Assembly: GCA_001664505.1 (NCBI GenBank)
Contig: CP011806.1
Span: 2,391,138 to 2,455,137 of the forward strand
Source of the DNA: Acidobacteria bacterium Mor1
Lineage (GTDB): Bacteria; Acidobacteriota; Polarisedimenticolia; Polarisedimenticolales; Polarisedimenticolaceae
DNA length: 64,000 nt
Reading direction: 5' to 3'
The position numbers were made by a program, and so were the translations under genes. The notes under the pieces are model-generated. The model saw nothing but the letters and a program-made list of their open reading frames with translations. It was not told where the DNA came from and did no database searches. The stretch's first letter is position 1, and each line of letters starts with the position of its first letter. Below, piece after piece: positions 1 to 7,245 of the stretch.

Positions 1-1
1 C

Positions 2-442
2 GCCGTGCGCATCGGCGACAAGGCGCTGTTCGAGCCGTTGCCTGAAGGGGTTCACGCCCTGGACCTGGGTGAAGCCTGGCTCGAGACCCGCAAGCTGCCC
101 TTCGTCTTCGCCGTCTGGGCCGCTCGCCCGGGTGTCGTCGACCGGAGGCTCTACGAGGACCTCCATGATTCCCGGCGGGAAGGGACCGCCCAGGTCGATG
201 AGATCGCCCGGGAGTTCCTGTGGCAGGGACGCACCCACCCCGACGTCGTGCGCCGCTACCTGCAGAAGCACATCCTCTACCGCCTCGGCTCCGCCGAGCT
301 CGAAAGCCTGCGCCTGTTCCTCGATCGCTGTCACGCCCTGGGCCTGACCGACCGGGTGCCCGACCTCAAGTTGGCGCTCCAGCGCAGCGACACCCTTTGC
401 CACGAACGCGCCGCCGAAGCCGGCACTCTGGGAGCCCCGTGA
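2..442 (+). CDS. mqnA: Chorismate dehydratase MqnA, C-terminal part (cut by window edge)
   Basis: This is the C-terminal ~146 residues of MqnA, which dehydrates chorismate to 3-[(1-carboxyvinyl)oxy]benzoate, the first step of the futalosine route to menaquinone. The frame is open from base 2, so the true start lies upstream of the window; the GTG at base 5 is internal. The segment IGDKAL, then DLGEAW and LPFVFAVWAAR, is the family's typical C-lobe signature, with IGDxAL in the ligand-binding region. Its TGA overlaps the ATG of mqnC by one base (TGATG), so the two are translationally coupled and act in the same cytoplasmic pathway. Identification is from these motifs plus the mqnC neighbour. 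Confidence is high. Confidence 0.9.
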   Translation, partial: AVRIGDKALFEPLPEGVHALDLGEAWLETRKLPFVFAVWAARPGVVDRRLYEDLHDSRREGTAQVDEIAREFLWQGRTHPDVVRRYLQKHILYRLGSAELESLRLFLDRCHALGLTDRVPDLKLALQRSDTLCHERAAEAGTLGAP

Positions 443-1521
443 TGACCAACCTCGACACCATCACCGAGAAGATCCTGCAGGAAGAGCGGATCAGTACCGA
501 CGAGGCGCTGTGGCTCCTGGAGAACGCCGAGCTGTCGGAGCTGGGCGCCATGGCCGACCTGGTGCGCCGCCGCAAGCATCCCGACGGCGTGGTGACCTAC
601 ATCATCGACCGCAACATCAACTACACCAACTTCTGTAACGCCTTCTGCAACTTCTGCGCGTTCTACCGCCAGCCCCACCACGAAGAGGGCTACGTGCTGC
701 CGGTGGAGCAGATCGAGGCCAAGATCCAGGAGACTTTCGACCTGGGCGGCAATCAGATCCTGCTGCAAGGGGGCCACAACCCGGATCTCAAGATCGACTA
801 CTACGAGGAGCTGTTCCGGCGGTTGAAGACCACCTTCCCCTCGCTGTGGCTCCACGCCCTGTCCCCCCCGGAGATCGTGCACATCTACAAGGCCTCGCGG
901 CTGAGCCTCGATGAAACCCTGGACCGGCTGATCGCCGCCGGCCTCGACTCGATCCCCGGCGGTGGCGCCGAGATCCTGGTCGACTCGGTGCGCAAGAAGC
1001 TGGCCAAGAACAAGTGCAGCGCCGACGAGTGGCTCGAGGTGATGGAGGTTGCCCACGGCAAGGGGCTGCGCTCCACCGCGACGATGATGTTCGGCCACGT
1101 GGAAACCCGCGCCGAACGGATCGAGCACCTGAACCGGGTGCGCGAGGTGCAGGACCGCACCAAGGGCTTCACCGCCTTCATCGGCTGGACCTACCAGGCG
1201 GACAACACCGAGCTGGGCGGCGACGAGGTCACCACCGCCGAGTACCTGCGCACCCTCGCGGTCGCCCGGGTGTTCCTGGACAACATCGAGAACTTCCAGG
1301 CCTCGTGGGTCACCCAGGGCGCCAAGATGGCCGGCGCGTCGCTGGCCTTCGGCGTCAACGACATGGGCAGCACCATGATCGAGGAAAATGTCGTCGCCGC
1401 CGCGGGCACCGTGCACCGGATGAACGAGCCGGAGATCGTCGCCGCGGTGCAGGACGCCGGGTTTGTCGCCAAGCGGCGGGACATGACCTACGCCGAACGG
1501 CTGGAGCCGGCCCGCGCCTGA
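442..1521 (+). CDS. mqnC: Cyclic dehypoxanthine futalosine synthase MqnC (radical SAM)
   Basis: This 359-residue protein is a radical SAM enzyme that cyclises dehypoxanthine futalosine to its cyclic form in menaquinone synthesis. The 4Fe-4S motif CNAFCNFCAF (Cys65, Cys69, Cys72; C-x3-C-x2-C) sits in the expected N-terminal position after NYTNFC. The later segments ILLQGGHNPDL and DSIPGGGAEIL are typical of the MqnC/MqnE/CofH group. MqnC is preferred over MqnE because of the coupling to mqnA and the full-length match to the usual ~360 residues. The start ATG overlaps the mqnA stop. Nothing is missing. A perfect GC hairpin follows the stop. Confidence 0.93.
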   Translation: MTNLDTITEKILQEERISTDEALWLLENAELSELGAMADLVRRRKHPDGVVTYIIDRNINYTNFCNAFCNFCAFYRQPHHEEGYVLPVEQIEAKIQETFDLGGNQILLQGGHNPDLKIDYYEELFRRLKTTFPSLWLHALSPPEIVHIYKASRLSLDETLDRLIAAGLDSIPGGGAEILVDSVRKKLAKNKCSADEWLEVMEVAHGKGLRSTATMMFGHVETRAERIEHLNRVREVQDRTKGFTAFIGWTYQADNTELGGDEVTTAEYLRTLAVARVFLDNIENFQASWVTQGAKMAGASLAFGVNDMGSTMIEENVVAAAGTVHRMNEPEIVAAVQDAGFVAKRRDMTYAERLEPARA

Positions 1522-1558
1522 GCGATTCGCGCCGCATTCGGAGATCCGGGGCTCGATT

Positions 1559-1584
1559 GGGCCGCAGGCTCTCGCCTGCGGCCC
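1559..1584. terminator. Perfect 11-bp hairpin between convergent genes
   Basis: GGGCCGCAGGC, a TCTC loop, then GCCTGCGGCCC form a perfect 11-bp stem 37 bases after the mqnC stop and 27 bases before the end of the convergent heme-protein gene. No T-run follows on either strand, so it is either a U-less intrinsic terminator or a 3'-end stabilising structure that serves both directions. Confidence 0.55.
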
Positions 1585-1611
1585 GAAGAGGACGACCGCC
1601 TGCGGAGCCGG

Positions 1612-4600
1612 CTACGGGCTCGCCGTCTGTCCGATGTCCTGGGAGGTTGGGACACACTCGCCGACAAGTTGCGATACCCGCTTGCGGTACACCTGCCGGT
1701 TGTCCGCGTGATCCACTACTCGGATGGTGATCCAGGCATTGCCGATATTCGAGACGTTGAACACCGCCGAACCGTTGGGAATCGGATTGGCCGGACTCGT
1801 CCAGAGTTGCTGGTAGAGCGGTGCATTCTCGTTCGCCCGCTTGAGTACCGTGACCTCCTTGACCTTGTCGGAGTCGTCCCACCAGCCAACGCGGATGCGT
1901 GTCGGGTCGCAAGTCGGGGTCACCAACGCGGCATCGGCAGTTGGGTGGAAGCGATCGAAGTCCGCATCGTAGGGCCGGTCCTTGTTGCGGATTAGCCCGT
2001 GGTCGATCCATTTGCCCAGCTTCAACATCCAGTCGGCGTAGGCCTGGTCGCCGTTGACGCAATTGTCCGCGAGGACGGCATGCGCATCCGTGTGGTAGTA
2101 GGTACACCCATCGGTCTCGCCCCCCGCCTCACAGTTGTCATGATCCGCCGGATTGTAGTCGCTGTTGGGGCGACCGTCGGTGCGGCTGCCGGCCGCGGCC
2201 CAGAACAGCTGGCTACCCAACGCCCCGAGCCGGGCATCGGCATACTGGAGAGCCACGATGGCGTCGTAGACCGCCTTTTCCTCGCTGGCATCGAGGACTC
2301 CCCAGGACAACGCGTCGACACCGCTCTGATCTCCGGTAAGGGTGCTGTGACAACCGGCGCAATTGTCCTGCAGTCCAGCGACGATATCGGCTCTCCACTC
2401 CGGCATGGCTTCGGTGGGCGCGCTGACCGTGGCCAGGGTCGGATTGCAGAAAGCGTCGTAGGCGACCGTCGGAGTTGCTCGAACCATGTCCACCGGCGGG
2501 TTCTGATCGGCATAGGTCCCGCCGAAATCCACCGGCGACTCCAGCAGATCGTGTTGGTGGCAGCCTCCACAGTCCGTGCGGCTCTCCCTCGGCTTGAGAC
2601 TGTGCCAGCTGCGCACGTCGGCAAGTCGCATCCCGTACTCGCTGTCCAACAAATGGAAGTCGAAGGGAACGTTCGAGGGGATCAGCGCCTTGAAGGACTG
2701 GTCCTGCTGCCCGCGCACGTCGTGAACGCCGAGCAAGCGAGGCACTTCACGCTTGTGTTCGCCGGAATTGTAGCCTCCGTGAAAGCCGAGATTCGGCTCG
2801 TTACTGGTGGTATGGACTGCTATCCCAAGAATCTCCGAAGGGTCCGGCTTGGCGCAGTCCAGCGTGCCCTGGTCGTAGGTGACTTTGGTCCAGAGATCGC
2901 GGTTCTTGAACGTCTTGTCGCCGTCGCTGGACGAGGTCCACGGAGAGTAGATGTCGCCAGCCACCTTGACGCACTCAAAGGGTTTGATATCGGTGTTGTA
3001 GAGCGCCGAGGTGCCGACCTGAGCGAACGGCTCTCCTTCTAGAATCGGAGCCGCGTGATCAATGATCGGATCGGCGCTGAATTGCTGCTGACTGTCGCCG
3101 TTGCTGCGAGTCGACCATGGCACCATCGGCGTCGGCCAGGAAAGGTTGAAGCCACCTGTGGTGTCGACAACCACCTTGTAGGCGCCGCCGTTGGCGACGG
3201 TCTCTCCCGGCGTGAACGGCTCGAGGTCCGGCCGAAAGCCGATGTGAGCGGAGTAGAGGTTCCGATGGCATTCCCCGTCGTAGATGCGCGCGTTCGCACT
3301 TGTCGGGGTGTAGGAGAAGAACAACTCGTCAACCCCACCGCAGCGCGGGGCCGTAAACTTTCCGTAGTAGCTACCGTCGGCGCGCTGACAACTGGGGTAG
3401 TCCGCCGCCAGCGTCTGGGAGCATTCCGGTCCTACGGGCGTCAGCTCGATCGAGCCGTGCTGCTGCGGCGACTTGGTCCCCCCGGACGCATTGTCGTAGG
3501 TGTTGATCCCGATGATCTCCAGATCTTGCTTCCAAAGCGAGCCATAGCCCTCGTTCTGGTCGTTGTAGTACTTGGCCGCGACGACGTAGTCCTTGAACGC
3601 CCCACCCCCTTCGTCGGCCACGCAGAACGACTGCAGGTGAAACAGCTCCGGCCCGTGGCCGTAGCCGAGCAACGGATACCAGCGCCCTTCACTGTCCATC
3701 CCCTGGATGTGCCACAGCCGCCTGTCCTCGGTGGTTGCCTGATATGAGAACGCCAGCCCTTCTCTCAACGGCGACGGACTGAGAGCCGACGTGGTCGTGT
3801 AGTACTGAAACTGGTTTTCGATCTTGTGCAGCGTTCCGTCCGCCTTCAGGTCCGCCATGTGCAAGTTAAAGTTGTTGTTGACCACGTTGAACACGCTGTT
3901 GGAGTTGCCCAGTCGGCGCTTGTTGCTCACATAGACCAGCTTCAGCCCGGTCCGGGTGCGGACTTCCGTGGGGTGCATGTAAACCGTACCGTAGCGGGTA
4001 TCGCCGTAGTCGGTCGACGATGCCAGGGTCGGGTTCATCGCGTCCTTGTCCCGGTCGGCCTCGTCCTGTTTCATGGTCGTCCCCTGGTACTCCCGGGTCG
4101 TCAGTCGCTGCAGCGGCAGGGTGGCCGGATCGACCGAGGGGTCGGCAAGCAAGGCCGAGACATCGATGACGTAGATATCCGCCCCAGACCAGGGCAAGGG
4201 GGCGGAGCTGTTACCGGTGCTGTTGGCCGGCGTCGCGTCGTGGAAATACGAGAAGTAGATCCGCGTACCGTCCTCCGAGGCGCTGGGTTCGATGACCGAC
4301 CCGACTCCGATTGCCGCGTCGATTTCCGAGAGGTGTACCGGCAAGGGAAAGAGCTGCTTCACCGCTCCGTTGGCAGGAAGGTACATCCAGAGTTCATTAC
4401 CAGGATCCGGATCGTTGGCGGAGAGCACATCGGTTCCGATGTGGTACTTACCCTTGCGACCATCGACGATGGTCCCGTCGCACGAGCATCCCTCGCACTC
4501 GGAGCAGCTACCGTTGGCCTTCTGACAGTGCGGAGTGATCTCCTCGACGATCGGGGCGCGGACGAACGCGACCGGATAGTTCGGCAAGTAGAAGTCCGGG

Positions 4601-4710
4601 TCGCCTGGGTTGTTGCTTGCTGTATCGAAGGATGCGGCCACATGTCCGACCGCAAAGGGGGCGAGGCATAGCGCGATCGCTCCGTAGAGCACGGATTTTC
4701 GGTTCACCAC
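1612..4710 (-). CDS. Exported diheme cytochrome c protein, HzsA (hydrazine synthase alpha)-like
   Basis: This large exported protein (1032 residues) begins with a clear signal peptide (MVNRKSVLYGAIALCLAPFA...). The middle looks like a beta-propeller with repeated SxDGxxIYF and LVYVSN-type strands. Two c-type heme motifs lie late: CGGCH at about residue 713, in the context RESRTDCGGCHQHD, and CAGCH at about residue 787. The segment around the first, with an upstream SWHSLKP and then CGGCHxH, resembles the widespread HzsA-like family named after the alpha subunit of anammox hydrazine synthase. Membership does not imply hydrazine chemistry. A Cys-rich patch (CSECEGCSCDG) occurs near residue 70. 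The start is GTG (two in tandem at 4710 and 4707) behind AAGGAG. It is the last gene of a minus-strand set that begins with an ECF sigma factor. A periplasmic electron-transfer role is inferred. Confidence 0.72.
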   Translation of the reverse strand: MVNRKSVLYGAIALCLAPFAVGHVAASFDTASNNPGDPDFYLPNYPVAFVRAPIVEEITPHCQKANGSCSECEGCSCDGTIVDGRKGKYHIGTDVLSANDPDPGNELWMYLPANGAVKQLFPLPVHLSEIDAAIGVGSVIEPSASEDGTRIYFSYFHDATPANSTGNSSAPLPWSGADIYVIDVSALLADPSVDPATLPLQRLTTREYQGTTMKQDEADRDKDAMNPTLASSTDYGDTRYGTVYMHPTEVRTRTGLKLVYVSNKRRLGNSNSVFNVVNNNFNLHMADLKADGTLHKIENQFQYYTTTSALSPSPLREGLAFSYQATTEDRRLWHIQGMDSEGRWYPLLGYGHGPELFHLQSFCVADEGGGAFKDYVVAAKYYNDQNEGYGSLWKQDLEIIGINTYDNASGGTKSPQQHGSIELTPVGPECSQTLAADYPSCQRADGSYYGKFTAPRCGGVDELFFSYTPTSANARIYDGECHRNLYSAHIGFRPDLEPFTPGETVANGGAYKVVVDTTGGFNLSWPTPMVPWSTRSNGDSQQQFSADPIIDHAAPILEGEPFAQVGTSALYNTDIKPFECVKVAGDIYSPWTSSSDGDKTFKNRDLWTKVTYDQGTLDCAKPDPSEILGIAVHTTSNEPNLGFHGGYNSGEHKREVPRLLGVHDVRGQQDQSFKALIPSNVPFDFHLLDSEYGMRLADVRSWHSLKPRESRTDCGGCHQHDLLESPVDFGGTYADQNPPVDMVRATPTVAYDAFCNPTLATVSAPTEAMPEWRADIVAGLQDNCAGCHSTLTGDQSGVDALSWGVLDASEEKAVYDAIVALQYADARLGALGSQLFWAAAGSRTDGRPNSDYNPADHDNCEAGGETDGCTYYHTDAHAVLADNCVNGDQAYADWMLKLGKWIDHGLIRNKDRPYDADFDRFHPTADAALVTPTCDPTRIRVGWWDDSDKVKEVTVLKRANENAPLYQQLWTSPANPIPNGSAVFNVSNIGNAWITIRVVDHADNRQVYRKRVSQLVGECVPTSQDIGQTASP

Positions 4711-4855
4711 AAGGGCTCCTTTCCGGCGCGGTCTCGGCTGACGTGCTGTCGCCGGCCGGTGCGCCCGGAACCCTAGGAGTTCGCCCTAATGCAGATTGCC
4801 CAGGCGATTTCGGATCCCCGCAAAAAAAGAGTCGCCGAATGTCTCGCCCGCGAGG

Positions 4856-4888
4856 GCGCCGCAGGCTCCGTTGACGAGCCTGCGGCGC
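4856..4888 (-). terminator. Perfect 13-bp hairpin after the subtilase-like gene
   Basis: GCGCCGCAGGCTC (4856-4868) pairs perfectly with GAGCCTGCGGCGC (4876-4888) around a 7-base loop, starting 11 bases beyond the stop of the upstream minus-strand gene. A run of seven T on the minus strand lies about 27 bases further on (4822-4828), too far for a textbook terminator. It may attenuate transcription into the downstream heme-protein gene, which has its own ribosome-binding site. Confidence 0.5.
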
Positions 4889-4898
4889 TTGCCCGTAG

Positions 4899-6437
4899 CT
4901 ACGGCACGAGAATCGGCTGAGACAGGAAGAAGCAGACGGGATCGTCCGGATCACTTACGCTGCAGTCGGCCGCCGGGTCGGTCTTGAGCGCGAAGAACAT
5001 CGACGGCTGGGTCGGCGACAACTGAATGAGATCGCCGCCGCCGGTGATTGTTATCCCGGCGAGGTTACCCTGCTCCAGATCCGCGATTTGTTGTGGGCTC
5101 AACATCAACCGGTGAAAGTTGTTGCCGACGCGCAGATACGCGCTATCCAACAGAGTCCCGGTGGGCAGCCGAGAAGACTGAGACGTGTCGACGAAGAGGT
5201 CGGTGCTCCAGGGCCCCCCACCTCCGTTGTCTTGCTCGTCTCCGGTGCAGGGCAAACAAGGGTCCGCCTCGGGGGTCGGCCCCACCAGTTTGGTCCAGGC
5301 TGCCCAGCCGGGTAGGTCCGGTTGGTTCTGAGGCGGCGCGTACTCGGTTCCCGGTGAAAAGAAGCTACTCGCCCAGCAGGTGTCGCTGTAGCCTCCGGCC
5401 AACCCCTCCATGATCTCCCCGAACTCGGGGTGACAGGGACCCACCAAGGACCAATCGAGCCCCAGGCGGTAGCAGTTGTGCGGCGCCCAGTGCAGTGGAC
5501 GCCAGCGGCCGACCGAAGCCGGGTCGATCGCCGGGTCATGGTGGCGTGCATGGGCGATCATTCCGGAGGCGAGACTCGTGGAATAAGACGAACCACTGGC
5601 CAACGCCGTCGCGTCGTCGAGGCATAGCGAATTGCCCGGAAACAGCGCGTCGTAGCTTGCTGGAGATTCCCATGCGGGACGCATCAGCCCGTCTCGGATC
5701 ATGCGAGTGGTGTCGACCATCGAAGCGGCTACCACCATGTCGATCGAGGCGGGAAACAACAAATCTCGCTGGTTCCCCGCAGCCGCTACGACAACGGCGC
5801 CACTGCTGCCCGGCCCATCGGTCAGGTGCTCGATAACCCGGGTGAGATGACACGCGATCGAATCGACCGCACAGGTTTGCCCCGAAACCGGATCGCCTGC
5901 GATCGAGGCGCGCCCGAAGCTCATATTGATGGCGAGGGGGTACGTCCCGGCTCGATTGTCGACGCTCTCCGCCACGGCACACAACCGGGCAAGGACGTGG
6001 AAATCCGAAACGACACTCCCGAGCGGCGCCAGGTCGTTGGTGTCCAACCTCTTGCGAACGACGTCGACACCGCTCGGCACCATACGCGAGTGCATCTCGG
6101 TGGTGCTGGAGCCGTGATCGCCCTTGAAATCGAGAACCAGGGTCCAGGGCGACGGAGTCGTGGGCAACGCCGAGGCAAAGATCGACATCTCCAAATAGGA
6201 GTTCGTCGGCGGCGGCGGATAGATCTGGGCGGTCTCGGTGATCTGCGCGTTGGGCGAACAGCCTTGCGGTACGACGATGTCGCCGAAATGAAAGACTCCG
6301 AGATCCCCGCAAGGGACCTCCAAGGTCGACTGCCCACTTCGGCAGCCCTCGTCCAGTAGGGACCACGTCGTCTGCGCATCCGCGCTACTGACGCAGACCA
6401 GCATCGAGAGCAAGATCCAAGCGCATTTTCTGTTCAC
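4899..6437 (-). CDS. Exported subtilase-like (S8 family) protein, probably degenerate
   Basis: This 512-residue exported protein starts at GTG behind a strong GAGGAGG site and has a signal peptide ending near SADAQ. Three subtilisin-like landmarks are visible: a His motif HGSSTTEMHS, the core NMSFG ... VVVAAAGNQ with FPAS after it, and the Ser motif ASGSSYSTSLASGMIAHA, matching the usual GTSxAxPxxAG region. The usual Asp motif is not convincing: the nearest LVLDFKG lies only a few residues before the His motif, whereas subtilases normally have about 30 residues between Asp and His. The protein is therefore either a divergent protease or a pseudo-protease. The ~180-residue C-terminal part is unassigned. 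The gene is 22 bp after the anti-sigma-like gene and likely co-transcribed with the CHAT protease. Confidence 0.6.
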   Translation of the reverse strand: MNRKCAWILLSMLVCVSSADAQTTWSLLDEGCRSGQSTLEVPCGDLGVFHFGDIVVPQGCSPNAQITETAQIYPPPPTNSYLEMSIFASALPTTPSPWTLVLDFKGDHGSSTTEMHSRMVPSGVDVVRKRLDTNDLAPLGSVVSDFHVLARLCAVAESVDNRAGTYPLAINMSFGRASIAGDPVSGQTCAVDSIACHLTRVIEHLTDGPGSSGAVVVAAAGNQRDLLFPASIDMVVAASMVDTTRMIRDGLMRPAWESPASYDALFPGNSLCLDDATALASGSSYSTSLASGMIAHARHHDPAIDPASVGRWRPLHWAPHNCYRLGLDWSLVGPCHPEFGEIMEGLAGGYSDTCWASSFFSPGTEYAPPQNQPDLPGWAAWTKLVGPTPEADPCLPCTGDEQDNGGGGPWSTDLFVDTSQSSRLPTGTLLDSAYLRVGNNFHRLMLSPQQIADLEQGNLAGITITGGGDLIQLSPTQPSMFFALKTDPAADCSVSDPDDPVCFFLSQPILVP

Positions 6438-6459
6438 GGATTTCCTCCTCGGGCTTCCA

Positions 6460-7245
6460 CTACTCGTTGTCGTGTTCTCGGTTGGAAAGCGGCCGAGCTC
6501 GCAGGGTGAAGGTCTTGCGATACGCTGCGATGTGCGACTCCTCGCGCAGGTGATCCAAGAGCGCCTTCCCGGAAAGGCCGTCGGGAATCACCATCGAGGG
6601 TTGCAATCGCTCGGCGGGAGCCACGAGGACAAACAGCGAGTACTCCCCCGGCTGCGACCCGACGAACCGCGACGCCTCACCGCGGAACATGGCGCTATCG
6701 CGAGTGACCCTTCTTTCGATACCGAGCTGGCCGTCCAGCCGGACGAGGCTCCGGCCACTGCGGCTGTAGAGCCCGAAATCGACCCTCTGCGAAAGCCCCT
6801 CCTCCGCCGCCACATCGACCCGCAGGAGCGTGTCCGGAAACGCCTCGGACTCTGAGGCTGCCGACCGGACCTCGGCGAGACCTCCAAGGCTCACGGCGAA
6901 CTGACCGGGTGTCCAGACGTCCTGGTCGGCAGTGCGTGACACCCACAGCCCCACTAGCACGAGTGCACCGATCAGAGCCGCCGCAACCAAAGCCGGACCG
7001 GAGGAGGCGATCCTCCGTGACCGATGGGAGCCGGGCTGCGGGTCCCGGATTCCCGACAACTCCGCCAGGCGCCGGCGCCCTTCGGCACTGGCCGCCAACA
7101 AGTTCTCGATACGCTCCCGCTCGACATCGTCACAACTTCCCCGATGAAACGCCTCTAGATCCTCGTCGCTGAGGGCGACGTCGTCCGGGGCCGGATCGAA
7201 GCGCGCCGACTCCCAAAGCATTCTCTCCAGCTCCCGTTTCTTCAT
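6460..7245 (-). CDS. Membrane anti-sigma-like protein without zinc motif
   Basis: The start is taken at 7245, where the ATG overlaps the stop of the CHAT gene (ATGA); frames opening further upstream would overlap that gene and lack support. The 261-residue product has an N-terminal cytoplasmic helix-rich part (LSDEDLEAFHRGSCDDVERERIENLL...) like the anti-sigma domain. It has only one His and one Cys where HxxxCxxC would be expected, so it is a zinc-less variant. One transmembrane segment follows (ALVAAALIGALVLVGLWV, near residue 110). The exported remainder of ~130 residues is unassigned and contains SGRSLVRLDGQ and PGEYSLFVLVAP. Its place beside an ECF sigma gene suggests that it tethers that sigma factor at the membrane. 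This is inferred from architecture and context. Confidence 0.6.
   Translation of the reverse strand: MKKRELERMLWESARFDPAPDDVALSDEDLEAFHRGSCDDVERERIENLLAASAEGRRRLAELSGIRDPQPGSHRSRRIASSGPALVAAALIGALVLVGLWVSRTADQDVWTPGQFAVSLGGLAEVRSAASESEAFPDTLLRVDVAAEEGLSQRVDFGLYSRSGRSLVRLDGQLGIERRVTRDSAMFRGEASRFVGSQPGEYSLFVLVAPAERLQPSMVIPDGLSGKALLDHLREESHIAAYRKTFTLRARPLSNREHDNE

Noticed and set aside
331-1416. Long minus-strand open frame (361 codons) opposite mqnC
   Set aside because: It lies wholly antisense to a motif-complete mqnC, has a composition typical of GC-rich shadow frames (long runs of Val, Gly, Leu, Arg and His) and no domain.
1612-4710. Anammox hydrazine synthase
   Set aside because: Only family-level resemblance with two heme motifs; no beta/gamma subunit genes and no anammox context, so only HzsA-like is claimed.
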